DNA of 64,000 nucleotides from Hypomesus transpacificus (Eukaryota > Chordata > Actinopteri > Osmeriformes > Osmeridae). The translations under genes and the position numbers were made by a program. Where the stretch lies: assembly GCF_021917145.1 (NCBI RefSeq), contig NC_061068.1, positions 14,144,355 through 14,208,354 on the forward strand. Direction: 5' to 3'. The notes beneath the pieces are model-generated. The model was not told the DNA's origin. It saw only the letters and a list, made by a program, of their open reading frames with translations, and made no database searches. Below, piece after piece: positions 33,117 through 43,880 of the stretch; position 1 is the stretch's first letter; every line of letters starts with the position of its first letter.

Positions 33117-33667
33117 TAACAGGGCCCCAAAAGTCCTACTGATTGAAATTAAAAATAGCCTAAACATTCACTTTGAAGATGTCACAAGAAAGAAACCTTC
33201 ATGATACCTTTCAATTGAGTGTTCATCCCCTCAGTTTATCTATAGAACTTTAGAGGGGCTGAGTACTCCATGCAATATGGACCCTTCAACTCTGTAGGGA
33301 GGAATCCAAAAAGCAAGTGCAAAACAATAGCATTAGAGCTGTGTCTAAGCACCCCCAACACACTATTTATTGAAGATATAATATTGTTAAGCCTATGATG
33401 GTAATTTTTCAAAAAAGACAGAGGGTTGTTTGGGCTACAAATGTACACTCTAGTCTATGGTTACAACTATCAAATATGTTTGTAATATAAACGTTGTTTA
33501 TTTTGTTGATTACTCGAGTACTTTTGCGTTTTTAAGCAACAATATCAATATTACTCCTGAAAAAAAAAGAAATTGTTTTGCCAAGAGAAATGTTAGGTTT
33601 TTTTTGTGGCCCTTGACACATCCAGGCCCAGGGGCCCATGGTTTCTTAATCCATCCATGTGCTTTGC

Positions 33668-34224
33668 TTAGCTGCATGGCTAGGAAGGATGAGGGATGTA
33701 AAGCAAATTACTTGTTTGTGTACACTTATAAATAACACGTTCAAACATTGTTAATTGTATTCAGAGCATTCCAAACAGTATCAAAGTAAAAAAAGTAATC
33801 ATTAGCTGTTAATCTTGAATTACTGTAACTGATCAGTGGTTAAGGACAGACCTCTGTGGTGGAATTTCTATAATTAAATGTCTGAGGTCAGAAGAATTTG
33901 TCCATCTGTTTAGTCTTGAAATCAAGGAGGAGCAGTTCTAAAACAGTACCGTAAATGATGTCTTGAGTAGAAAGGCTCTCTCAAAGTGTCATTATCTGAG
34001 CACTCTTTTAAACAGTACTTCCAGACAGTTACATAATGAGTTCAATAATACATTTTATTTCGAGGCGCCTTTCAAGTCACCCAAGGTCACCTTACAGAGT
34101 CCAGTATTCATTTAGACACAGTCATACCGGTGGTGGTAAGCTACAACTGTAGCCTCAGCTGCCCTGGGGCAGACTGACAGAAGCGTGGCTGCCAATCAGC
34201 ACCTACGGCCCCTCCGACCACCAG
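33668..34224. other. Gene-free interval
   Basis: No coding sequence or recognisable repeat boundary was seen. Confidence 0.4.
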
Positions 34225-34460
34225 AATCAGAATCAGAAAGGGATTCATTCGCCATGAAAGTTTGCACAGACAAGGAATTTGCTTTGGCAGGAAGGTGCAT
34301 ACAATAAACATATGGGAGTCTTAAATTTAAATATGTGGTCAAACTATACTAAGGATACATAAACTAGCAATACTAAGTGGAATACAATTAAAATAAAATA
34401 TACAATAAAATATACAATAAAATATAAGTTGCCAGTTTACAATATAAAATACAAATATTA
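34225..34460 (-). mobile_element. LINE 3' UTR fragment
   Basis: Minus-strand text includes GCACCTTCCTGCCAAAGCAA, ATTCCTTGTCTGTGC and terminal CTGATTCTGATTCTG repeats, the pattern of an L2/CR1-type LINE 3' end. No coding part. Confidence 0.55.
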
Positions 34461-34524
34461 CAGGAATTGTAATGTAGTGCAAAATGCAAATTGTTTGAAA
34501 ACATGAAGTTATTAAAGTCAGTGT

Positions 34525-34556
34525 GAGCTCTTGGCCTTGGAGGAGGCCAAGAGCTC
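34525..34556. repeat. Perfect 13-bp stem hairpin
   Basis: GAGCTCTTGGCCT is followed after six bases by its exact reverse complement. It lies upstream of the hAT at 34812, possibly inside that element; there is no U-run to suggest a terminator. Confidence 0.7.
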
Positions 34557-34811
34557 CAAAATAATTTCAGAAATACTGATCTCCGACTAATTCATGAACG
34601 CGGAGGATTCTTAAACTGAACGCGCGTTCTCTTGTACCTGGATTTGCATATTGGCCTGTGCGTGTTGCAAAGCAATTCACCGACAGAATAAATGGGCGTT
34701 TTTTCCCGAAGACGACCTTTGAGAGACCTGCTATCCCAGGATACCTGTGGGCGTGGTTGCCGTTGGTTTGTTTATTTACCCGGCTGTGTTGTCCACATAG
34801 TGTTAGCAAGC

Positions 34812-35850
34812 ATGGCAGAGGCACCACGAAAGAGGGCGAAAAACTACAGTTTCCATCATGAATGGGAGGAGGAATTCATCTTTACCTTGGTAAAAGACAA
34901 GAGTGTGTGTATGTTGTGCCACCAGCCACAGGCACTGTCTAAGCGAGGGAATTTGGAGCGGCACCACAACACTAACCATCCGAAATTCAAAGACTGCTAT
35001 CCACCAAAGAGCGCAATCCGCGCCAAAAAAGTTCAGGAGCTGAAAGTGGAGTTGAAGGCTCAACAGTCGCTTTTCTCACAACCTACGTCTCAAAGTAAGG
35101 CTGCAACTGAGGCGTCATTTCGTATTAGCCACATTTTGGCTAAACACAAGAGACCTTTTACAGATGGGGATTTGTTTAAGGAACTATTGACCGTCACCGC
35201 AGAGACTGTTTGCAGCACCTTCAAAAACAAAGAGGACATAAAAGCTGCATTCCGTGCTGTGCCTCTTGGTCCTACAACAGTGACACGAAGGATCGAGTTA
35301 CTGTCGGATAACGTTGGTCAACAGGTGTTGGAGGACTTGTCACTCTGTGAATATTTTTCACTGCAGTTTGATGAATCGCTGGATGTAATGGACACGGCTC
35401 AGCTTGTTGTATTTGTCAGAATGGCTTTCCAGGACTTTACAACAAAGGAGGACTTCCTCACTCTTCTCCAATTAAAAGAGAGAACGAGAGGTGAGGATAT
35501 TTACAACGTTTTTAAAAGCTATGTCCGTGAAAAGAACATCCCCATTCAGAAACTGGTGGCAATCACTACCGATGGGGCACCGGCAATGTGCGGTGTGCAC
35601 GCTGGTTTTATAGCACTGTGCCGTAATGATCCGGATTTCCCCGACCGGATTTCTCCTCAGTGCATGTGCACTAAAAGTGAGTGCCTACTTTGGATCGACC
35701 TACCTCTGTGAAATGGCATTTTCACAGATGAAGTACAGGAGCCGGCTTACTGACAGACACCTCACAGACTGCCTCAGACTGGCTGTCTCTGCTTATGAGC
35801 CAAACTACAAGGCACTCACAGACAGTGTTCAGTCACAGCCATCACACTGA
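34812..35850 (+). pseudogene. hAT (Charlie/ZBED-like) transposase, internally deleted
   Basis: From ATG 34812 the protein has an N-terminal zinc-finger-like segment (CMLCHQPQALSKRGNLERHH) and then the hAT catalytic first half (LPLGPTTVTRRIELLS-type text, YFSLQFDESLDV, VAITTDGAPAMCGVHAGF). It resembles the transposase behind GTF2IRD2/ZBED-class genes. After about 35660 the catalytic middle is missing: the sequence jumps, in another frame, to the C-terminal dimerisation segment YFGSTYLCEMAFSQMKYR and LTDCLRLAVSAYEPNYKALT. The original frame stops at 35711. The right end of the element is at about 36126 (GGTTGGTGACCACTG, a CAGTGGTCACC-type hAT terminus). The left terminus is not identified. Confidence 0.85.
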
Positions 35851-36126
35851 CTTGTCACATGAGAAATTTGTCAGTGTTGTGTTGTAACTTCAGTTTATAA
35901 ATAAAACCGTTCATATCCAGCCTGCTCATTGCAAAAGTGTTTTTTCTTGTTCATATTGTTCACAAAGTGTTTGATTTCATTCAATTACAATAAGGCCAAA
36001 TATAAAGTTAAGTTGTAAGTTCAGTCTGGAGTCTGTTCTGTCTCTCAACGCCTCAATAGGTAGATCTTCGGGTCACCAAGGCAAAGGTCGGTGATCTTTG
36101 GCCTAAAAAGGTTGGTGACCACTGTT
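35851..36126 (+). mobile_element. 3' non-coding end of the Charlie-like hAT
   Basis: It contains AATAAAACCG near 35900 and the subterminal words GGTAGATCTTCGGGTCACCAA and AAAGGTTGGTGACCACTG. Ending in CCACTG is the hAT hallmark of this group. Confidence 0.65.
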
Positions 36127-36129
36127 CTA

Positions 36130-36611
36130 GTCTGTCCGGGTACAGTCGTTTAGCCTCTCTCACCGCCTTGCTAAACCTGTTCTTCGACTCTTTGAATCTG
36201 TCCCTGTCCCCACTCCTAAACGCGGCTTCTTTGTCCAGCCTCAGCCTTCTGAGTTTAGCTGTAAACCAGGATTTGTCGTTGTTGTAACTCACCCTGGTGC
36301 GTGTTAGTATACAGCAGTCCTCACAGAAGCTGATGTATGATGTCACAGCCTCCTTGAGCTCATCCAGACTATTGGAGGCAGTCATGAACATGTCCCAGTC
36401 AGTGCAGTCCAAGCACGCCCGCAGATCCTCCATAGCTTCACTGGTCCACTGTTTCAATGTCCTCACAGCAGGCTTACAGCACTTAAGCTTCTGCCTGTAT
36501 GCAGGAATCAGGTGGACCATGGCGTGGTCTGAGTGACCCAGTGCTGCTCGGGAAACCGCATGGTATGCTTTACTGATAGTAGAGGAGTGACCCAAAGTCT
36601 TCTCTTCTCTG
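36130..36611 (-). mobile_element. LINE fragment: end of endonuclease and linker before RT
   Basis: Minus-strand frame: [20 protein letters not shown] (the GHSDH motif is the conserved C-terminal block of APE endonucleases) followed by a linker with [39 protein letters not shown] and RFSKAVREAKR. It belongs to the same family as the right edge of the window (63640-64000). Truncated at both ends and abutting the hAT end at 36126. Confidence 0.85.
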
Positions 36612-36808
36612 GTAGGGCATCCAACATTCATTCACATTCATACGATGCATGTCTTTATGATGGTAGGGGAATCCGGAGTACCCGGAGGAAACCCACGCAG
36701 GCACAAGGAGAACATGTAAACTCCACACAGAAAGGACCTGGGGTTCGAACCAGGGACCTTCTTGCTGTGAAGTAATAGTGCTAACCACTGAGCCACTGTG
36801 CTGCCCAC
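36612..36808 (-). mobile_element. tRNA-headed SINE-like repeat
   Basis: Minus strand: GGGCAGCACAGTGGCTCAGT, GGTTAGCAC, then CTGGTTCGAACCCCAGG-type B box and the body GTTTACATGTTCTCCTTGTG, GTGGGTTTCCTCCGG. This is a well-known fish interspersed repeat. It interrupts the LINE fragment. Confidence 0.75.
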
Positions 36809-37071
36809 GATAGTTTTTCTATCAAAAGAAAAAACTCCACAACAAACAAGAAAGTAAAAAAAGGAAATAGGTTGCAGAACTTACAGATGCTCAATATTAA
36901 AAACACAGTTCAAGACAAGAAAGAAGAACTTGTCACAGTAAAATTTGCTAGATGTTTGTCAGCAAACGGAAACTCAAGCAATACTGTCTTAGGCCAAAAG
37001 GTAATGCTAGCTTTACAGAAGTTAAAACCTCAGCCATAATTGTTGTAGGCCAAAGAATATTGTAGAAGAAC

Positions 37072-37338
37072 TGTCACGCCCCTGGCTGTTTCTGTTAATC
37101 TTTTTCCTGTGTTCTACTCCCTCCTTTTTTGTTTTTCCATGTGTGTGTGCATGAGTCTCCTGGGGTAGACAACCATCCTCACCTGTGGCAGATCAGCAAT
37201 CAACGATCTATGTAGACCCTGCTCACCATCCAGACTCTGTTTGTTAACTCTGCTAGAACAAAGAACATTAAAAACTACCTTTTGAAACTTTTGCCCCTCG
37301 AGTCCGTTTTAAGGTCCGAACATTGCTGTACCGTAACA
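37072..37338 (+). mobile_element. Probable solo LTR
   Basis: It starts TGTCACGCCCCTGG and ends GTACCGTAACA, TG...CA ends, with AGAAC and AGAAT as a near-matching 5-bp flank. CATTAAAAACTACC near 37268 could serve as a polyadenylation region. No internal retroelement sequence adjoins it. Confidence 0.5.
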
Positions 37339-37344
37339 AGAATA

Positions 37345-37640
37345 GTATTTTTCTATTACACCTCTTCACAACCAGGTGACCTGGTGCAGCCAGAACAACT
37401 TGGAGCTAAATGCTCTCAAGACAGTGGAGAAGTTTGTGGAATTTTGGAAAACCCAGCCTCACTCATCCCCATCACCCTGTCTGACTGAGGCGAGCAAAGA
37501 AGATTGTGTCTGACTCCTCCCACCCTGGACACACACTGTTCCAGTCACTTCCCCCCGGCAGGAGGCTGCAGTCCATCATGACCCAAACCTCACGCCACAA
37601 GAACAGTTTTTTTCAATCTGCAGCTGTTCAAGTTCAAGTC
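37345..37640 (+). mobile_element. LINE reverse transcriptase remnants
   Basis: Frames with VTWCSQNNLELNALKTVEKF and then, in another frame, SHPGHTLFQSLPPGRRLQS and RHKNSFFQSA are two RT/C-terminal pieces of an L2/CR1-type LINE joined by an internal deletion. Confidence 0.65.
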
Positions 37641-38288
37641 TTTTATTTGTCAGGTACACAGAACAACACAAGGTTAGACTGGGCACTGAAATTCTTGAGA
37701 GAAAACAACGCAAGCACCTGGCATAACATAACATATAAGTACACGGAACACAATTTACATCAATGCTGAGCTTAAATAAGTGAAACTTCCTAAATATACA
37801 GATAGCAATAAATATCGACTATACTAACCCTAATACTAAAGCTTCCTAAATTACAGATAACAATAGATGGTACACTATACTAACCCTATATGCACAAAAA
37901 ACCTGTTTCAACCCTATAACCTATTTAACCTAAGTGGAGTACAGTACAATAGTGCAAATTTGCATATCAGTGACTATGTCAATGACCATTCAGGAGCCTG
38001 TTGGCGAGGTACAGCAGTGCAAGTTACTGATAGAGCTACCAGTAGCTGAAAGTGACAGTGTATAAGTGACTAGTGTGCAGAAAAACAATGTCCATATCAG
38101 TGTCCATTCAGAAGCCTGATGGCCCTTGGGTAGAAACTGTTGTCCAGTCTGCGTGTGTGCGACCGGATGCTGCTGTAACGCCTGCCAGAAGGCAATGGGG
38201 TAAAGAGACTGAAGGATGGGTGGGAACAGTCTCTTAGAATCCTGCCGGGGTGGACACTTCCTATGTCCTTTGAATCTATATTCATGAC
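37641..38288 (-). mobile_element. LINE C-terminus and 3' UTR, opposite orientation
   Basis: Minus strand: a frame ending SFSLFTPLPSGRRYSSIRSH, RRLDNSFYPRAIRLLNGH at 38285-38097, then a long 3' UTR finishing GACAAATAAAAGACTTGAAC at 37640. The same tail occurs in the plus orientation at 45385-45455. Adjacent opposite-strand LINE pieces at 37345-37640 suggest two insertions. Confidence 0.7.
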
Positions 38289-38670
38289 CTGGAAGGGAAG
38301 TTCTTGAAAGGGTCAGAAGGAAACATCCATTTCCTGTTTGTTTTTCTAATATGTGTTTGAAAAGGAGATGTGACCATTTGCCTGGTCAACCCCTGGAGTT
38401 ATAACTTCCTGACCTAGAGAGAAATGCAACATGAGGTCTTATCACCTGGGGGGGAAGAAGCTTTGAGACAGTTGATTTGACTCTGATTGTACTGAATTAT
38501 TGTATTGTTTAAGGGAATTGACCAATGACAGAAGAGACATGGGACAGCTACGTTGATTGATTGATTGTTTTGTGATGACCATAATGTCTATATAGTGTAT
38601 GCCTCAGTGAAGCCTTGGCGGAAGAGCGAATGTAACTTATTGCCCAGTTCTCCTAAAAACCTACAGCATT

Positions 38671-39421
38671 AACAGTGCGTTCACACTGCAGCGACGCGAT
38701 GCGAGCGACAACATGTTTTCCATTCATTTTCTATGAAGCCAGGCGAATCGCTTGCGTGGTGCATTGTGGGTAGCGACGCGACGCGACAGAGTTGAGATTT
38801 TCTTAACTTTATGCAAATGAGGAGCGATTTTCGCTAGCGATGGCCAATCGGAGTGTTTTCTTGTTTCTCCTAACGTAGCAACCATGGTAAACATTTCTAG
38901 CTTTCTAGGTTTCAAGGTGGAGGAGAAACTAATCGTTTGTGTGGCTGCTTACCCAGTCCTGTACGATACATAGCTGTATTTGTACAGAGATGTTCATTAA
39001 AAAAAAACAATGCATGGCGCAAGGTTGCCGAAGTTGTTGGTGCTTGTACTTTCTAATTCAATCTAGTGACATTACGTATCTTCGTTTTGTAGTAACTACT
39101 GTAGCTAAGCTAGCTAGCCCGGCTGGAACTCCCTATCATATCGACAGATTAGCAGAGACTTTGAGTAATATAATAAAAGTTTTTTACACATGTCAACGTG
39201 TATGTCTTTAAACAGTTTTGTATTTTGTATACAAGTTGTATTTTGATCGATGTTGCGAGTACGTAAACCCAAGTCTGCACACTTGGCCATTACAACTACA
39301 ACAGTGACTTTAGAGAACTACATTCTACATGAATCTGTTTGAAACGCCCCCGAGCGAGGTGAACTGTGGGAAGGTGAGCGATGGCAAGCGATTCGCGTCG
39401 CTGCAGTGTGAACGCACTGTT
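38671..39421 (+). mobile_element. Inverted-repeat element with MADF-domain remnant
   Basis: AACAGTGCGTTCACACTGCA at the left is exactly inverted at the right end (TGCAGTGTGAACGCACTGTT), in TTA/TTAC context. Around 38920-39060 the plus strand reads VEEKLIVCVAAYPVLYDT, stop, LYLYRDVH, then in a shifted frame NAWRKVAEVVGA. This is a MADF (ADF-1-like) DNA-binding N-terminus, as encoded next to Harbinger transposases. The 751-bp copy is a dead derivative. Confidence 0.75.
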
Positions 39422-39504
39422 ACTGTGTAATATAGCCAATTAAGTGAATGTGGTGGTAACTGCATTTACTTTATTTGATCACAAGATGCCAGTCATTATG
39501 ACAC

Positions 39505-40074
39505 TACATCTGATAGATAAAATAGCTTTGTTACTCTGTGATTGACATGAGGATTCCGAGCTAGCCCCCCCACAGAGGAAGCTGTGTCCCATCCATCCGA
39601 GCCAGTGGGTTCTAATGAACCTGAACTGCTGAGATCTGAGCCGGAGGGGGACTCAAAAAAATAATAATTCTGCAGTCTGTACCGTTGTACTCCTGGAACA
39701 AGTGTGTCTTGAGCCTTTTCTTGAAGGTGGAGAGACAGTCTGTGTCTCTGATGGAGGTCGGGAGTTGATTCCACCACTGAGGGGCCAGACAGGAGAAGAG
39801 CTTGTGTTGGGACTGGGCGGTCTTGAGCGGTGGGACCACCAGGCAGGTGTCTGAAGAAGACCGTAGGAGGCGGGTGGGGGTGTAAGGCTGGAGGAGAGAC
39901 TTGATGTAGTCGGGTGCAGTCCCGTTCACTGCTCGGAAGGTCACTACCAGGGTCTTGAATCTGATGCGGGCATTGATGGGAAGCCAGTGGAGGGAGATGA
40001 GGAGCGGGGTAACATGGGAGCGTCTGGGTAGATTGTAGGTAACGGTAAGTACAACTGTAAGGTAGGTACCATAG
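39505..40074 (-). mobile_element. LINE C-terminal fragment
   Basis: Minus-strand frame with NLPRRSHVTPLLISLHWLPI, RIRFKTLVVTFRAVNGTAPD, PRWW-type text (APQWWNQLPTSI) and FKKRLKTHLFQEY, the conserved C-terminus of L2/Babar-type fish LINEs. Upstream coding is replaced by the family A element at 40075. Confidence 0.8.
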
Positions 40075-40596
40075 CCGCGGAAACATATTTTATCAGGGGG
40101 GTGCTTAATGTTGTGGGGGGCAGGGACGGACTGGGGGTTAAAATAGGCCCTCAACTTTGATCCAAACCGGCCCACCAAAACCCGCCTCCGTATACGCCAC
40201 CACAGCTGCCCTGCTAATGCATGCACCTTTTGTGTTTGATATGATGCTAGTTCCAGAGTTTCGATAGGCTGCTTAATGCAAGCACATAGCGTGAGCCAAA
40301 TTTTTGGGGCCTTCATTTGAGCGCAAAATAGTTTTGAGCTTTATGTAAGATAAACATAGCCATTTTTCAATTGGTAAAACCTTGTCTAGTGAAGGTGATG
40401 TATTTTTGTCTCTTTTTTCAGCCCCACCCTTAGCCTGGTTTTCCATCGTTATCTTCTCCTGGTGCTCCCGATGGCCAGTCCGCTACTGCGGGGCTGTGCC
40501 GCGTGGTGAATTTTACAGTCATTTAATTGGAAATTCTCGTGCTGTCAGGGGGTGTTGCAGCACCCTCAGCGCTAGCCTAGTTCCCGCGGCCATGGT
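40075..40596 (+). mobile_element. Family A element, full short copy
   Basis: It starts CATAGCCGCGGAAACATATT and ends CTAGTTCCCGCGGCCATG, inverted ends of ~15 bp with mismatches. Flanks GTAGGTAC and GTAAGTAC agree at seven of eight bases, so an 8-bp duplication is plausible. Middle words: CAGGGACGGACTGGGGG, GCGCAAAATAGTTTTGAGC, CCAGTCCGCTACTGCGGGGC. The left half adjoins the LINE fragment, the right half an Ulp1-like gene remnant. Confidence 0.65.
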
Positions 40597-41073
40597 AAGT
40601 ACAGTTAATGTTTATGACTCCTCTGGTCACAGCACAACCCAGGAGTTCTTTCTCTAATAACTGGTCTTCTGTCTTTCCCAGGTCTCCAGGTTCGACAGCA
40701 GTGGCCTGATGTCCAGCAGCAGAGAGGCAGCTCAGATTGTGGGCTTTTTACAATCACAAACAGTCTCACTCTCTCCAGAAGTGAGGACCAAGCATGCGTG
40801 GAGTATGAACAGTCCGCTATGCGTCACCACCTCTTTTCCTGCTTTCAGGCTGGTTACCTGACACCATTCTCCAGCTCCACACGGTGTCCCACGGCCAAGT
40901 CAGTGTATGCTTTGGAGGTTAGCGTTCACTGCATCTGCAGGAGGACCATCCGGAAGGGAGTCGAGCCCCTGAGTTCTTGCAGGAGGTGTGGTAAGTGTTT
41001 TCATTCATCGTGCCTGCCTGTTGTAAATAATGTAAAAGAGTTTGTATGTTCTTGCTGTAAAGTTGTTTTTTAA
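40594..41073 (+). pseudogene. Ulp1-like (C48) protease C-terminus with PHD-like Cys motif, transposon gene remnant
   Basis: A first piece reads STVNVYDSSGHSTTQEFFL then stop. After CTGTCTTTCCCAG at 40680 a frame stays open to TAA at 41073: QQWPDVQQQRGSSDCGLFTI, where Q-x5-DCG is the catalytic Gln/Cys block of Ulp1/SENP-type cysteine proteases. It continues EQSAMRHHLFSCFQAG and ends with the metal-binding-like CICRRTIRK, CRRCGKCFHSSCL, CSCC. Such Ulp1 plus PHD C-termini are found in mobile-element genes of fish and invertebrates. The catalytic His and Asp blocks are absent, so this is a fragment. Superfamily not named. Confidence 0.6.
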
Positions 41074-42205
41074 TTATTTTACAGATTGTCGAGGACACAG
41101 AGTAGGTTTGTATGTTGTGGAGTTGTTTTGTATATAGCTTTGTATATCATATATTATAATTTGTCAAATCAGTGCTGAAATCGGTTCATAAAATCAGTTC
41201 TGAAATTGGTTCATAAAATCAGTTCGTAATTGAATATATACTTGTATACATATTTGGGGTGTGCTTGCCTTCGGCAAGCACAAACCATTGTTATCTCACA
41301 TACATATTTATTATTTATTGTTTATTTTCGCGCCCCTAAGGCTCAGTCAATATTTGGACTACATAGACAACGTAGGTGTTAAAATGTTCGTCTTGGTCAC
41401 GATTGCGTTGCTTCTATTCGGATTTACGTTCCGTTGCACAGTTTAGGAGGTTACAACGTTTTTGTGGCGACAAAGTGCCTTTAGTTGACGAAGGGTAATC
41501 TCTGCTAGCTACGTCACCACGTCAACACACGTTAGCAACGACGCATGGATACAACGTGATAGAAACGTTCTAGCACCCAAATTGGAGCTTAGATTACGAG
41601 TGAAAAATAAAAATCCCAACCATTTGGCTTTGTTGAGAAAGCGATTTCGAGTGGAACTGCAATCTCTGAGTTTTGATTTAGGTCGTGAAAGTCTTTGTAA
41701 TTTGAGCGAGTGCAGGTCGCCCGTGAGACCGCCAAGTCTTTTAGGCGGCAGCCATGCTAGAAAGCGTCATAGTAGTATTTTCGTAGCTAATTTTATAGTT
41801 CAATTTTACACTAAAAAACAGAAAGAGGGAAATGTTATGACGATATGACTATTGTGAAGACATCCAGGTGGTGAGATTTTAATGTAGGTTGCTGTAAAAA
41901 CTTTGATTTGTTTGCTACGTGAAAGCCCCGTCAGCCTCCATTGACGATTGCGGCAGCAACAACAGTGTTGTCGATCTGCGTAATTAATGTTAATAATGTT
42001 AATTTCGTACCAGAGTCAATTTTCCATCCAAATGGAGAGCAGAGTTTTAAAGATATGGCGACTGTGAAGACAGCCAGCGAGTCAGCATATTTTTGTGATT
42101 TGTGTAAAACTTGGAATTTGAGTGAGACCGCGTCTTGTTTTGACGTTAGCCTCAGAGTCACAGACTCTGCTCGCCCTCTGGCGGTGTGTAGTAGTAGGCT
42201 ACAGT

Positions 42206-43880
42206 CATGGGCGTCGCCGCAATGTAACTTAGGGGGGTCCCCCCAAAAAAGTAGTTTGGACCCCCCCACATTTGCGATCAAAATATTAATGCATGACTGG
42301 TCTACTAGTCCAGCGACCTTTCCATTGCTTCACAATCAAATCCGTTCCACTTTATCAGTGGGGAGAATACCCATAGCAATAGAATTCCACTCCACGTATT
42401 CTAGAAAAACAGCATCATGCACGCAGATTCAACTCCCATACTCTCTTATTGACGCATTGCGCTTGTAGCTAGCACTTTAGACATGACTGTTCCACAGACG
42501 AGATGGACATAAGGAGGGTTTTTTCGAGGAAGAGGAAAGTAAGTCAAAGTTGCCCAGTTTTCCCTTCAGTGGCCAAAGCACCCTTATGAGACATTCTCTG
42601 ACTATAATAGCATTAGTTAAGTCACAAAGATCCTTCTGCAAACATAATGATTATTGCTAGCTAGATAAGCAAGCTTTTTACCTACATCTAGCACCATACA
42701 ATACCATACTTTATTTACCCATTACAAGTGGAACAGCATTTGTTGATTTCTTAATCTGGGTCTGAAATATGTTGTGCTTTTAGCCGAGTTCAAACCTGTT
42801 TCTGTTTCAGGCAGAAAGAGATGACAAGGATGTTTTTTCCAAGTAGCTACAAAGAAATTGCTGGTATTTTTTTTTATTGCCATAACAACCGTGAGCTAAT
42901 CTGGAGTTAACCTTAGCTAACATGCTAGTTTTTCTAACGACTGAAAAAAAGAAGAAAAAAACCTTTATTTCAGAATTGTCTTCCAATTTAAATAAGGTTG
43001 CTCAACTTGTAATTTTGGCAATTCGCAGATTTTTTTTGCTACATGTTAGTCTGTAACATGAAGGCAAAACTGATTCAACCATTAAAACCATATATCCTCT
43101 GAAAGCTTATACCCTCAGGATGCTATCTAATGAGACAAGAGACACGTCCATCTCTCCATATTAGTATGCTGCCTATGCATAATAAATTCGGTATTGATAA
43201 ATGGAGTAGGCTATATGGCTGATACTTTTTTGGGCTGTGCCATTTAGGGAAACCACCTGATTCAACCACCTAAACCATGTTTTTTCTAAAAGCTTACATC
43301 CTAAGGATGTGATCTGTGGTAAAGACTACATGTTTGAACACAAATTTGATCATTTCTGAACCAGTGTCCAGTAATGCTTTAGGGAGATGCTATTTTTTTA
43401 TGTAGCCTACATAATTATTAGGCTACTAAACCTATACCAATTGTGAATTTTATATGCTGATAACATGATTTACATCTCAGAAATCTTCATATGAAAAATC
43501 TACATTAAGCTTATTATTATCAATACGAAAGAATGCTCAATGCATCTCCATGTCTCCTGATATAGGTGGTAGAGATTGAGAGTGAGTCAGAGGCAGGGGC
43601 AGCATGCAGGGGCAGTGGAGACAGCTCTGTTACTGAGGTGAGTGCTGAAAGGTGACAGGTAGTTGAAGATGTCCCATTGCTTATTGGGAAGTTTAGTTTT
43701 TAAAATATTTTAATGTCCAGCCCTTCAGTATATGTATAACAACTATGGTAAATTGTTGTGGTAAATGCTCCAGAATGCGGGAAATTGCATCTACATCTTT
43801 AAAAAAAATCTAGGAGACAAACCCCCAGACCCCCCACATAATGTGTCCCCCCCACTCTCAAAATGCTGCTGACACCCATG
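42206..43880 (+). mobile_element. hAT element with two N-terminal transposase exons, exact 8-bp target duplication
   Basis: Ends CATGGGCGTC and GACACCCATG; GCTACAGT is duplicated at 42198-42205 and 43881-43888. At 42505 a short exon MDIRRVFSRKRK ends at a GTAAGT donor; at 43566-43639 a second acidic exon (VVEIESESEAGAACRG) ends at GTGAGT. Both match the start of hAT proteins that begin MDIRxFF followed by an acidic stretch. The catalytic part is deleted. Confidence 0.82.

Larger units (their letters stand above)
30675..33659. mobile_element. hAT-like element, 3 kb, exact 8-bp target duplication, carrying a nested element
   Basis: The ends are CAGGGATGGATTAA and TTAATCCATCCATG, flanked by TGCTTTGC at 30667-30674 and 33660-33667. 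Subterminal GGGCCTAGACCCATG and GGGCCCATGG blocks mirror each other. Most of the interior is a second inverted-repeat element (30846-33116). No hAT transposase was recognised. Confidence 0.85.

Noticed and set aside
36129..36611. The LINE fragment as the target of the Charlie-like hAT
   Set aside because: The LINE continues on only one side of the hAT end and the hAT left terminus was not found, so the insertion site cannot be shown.
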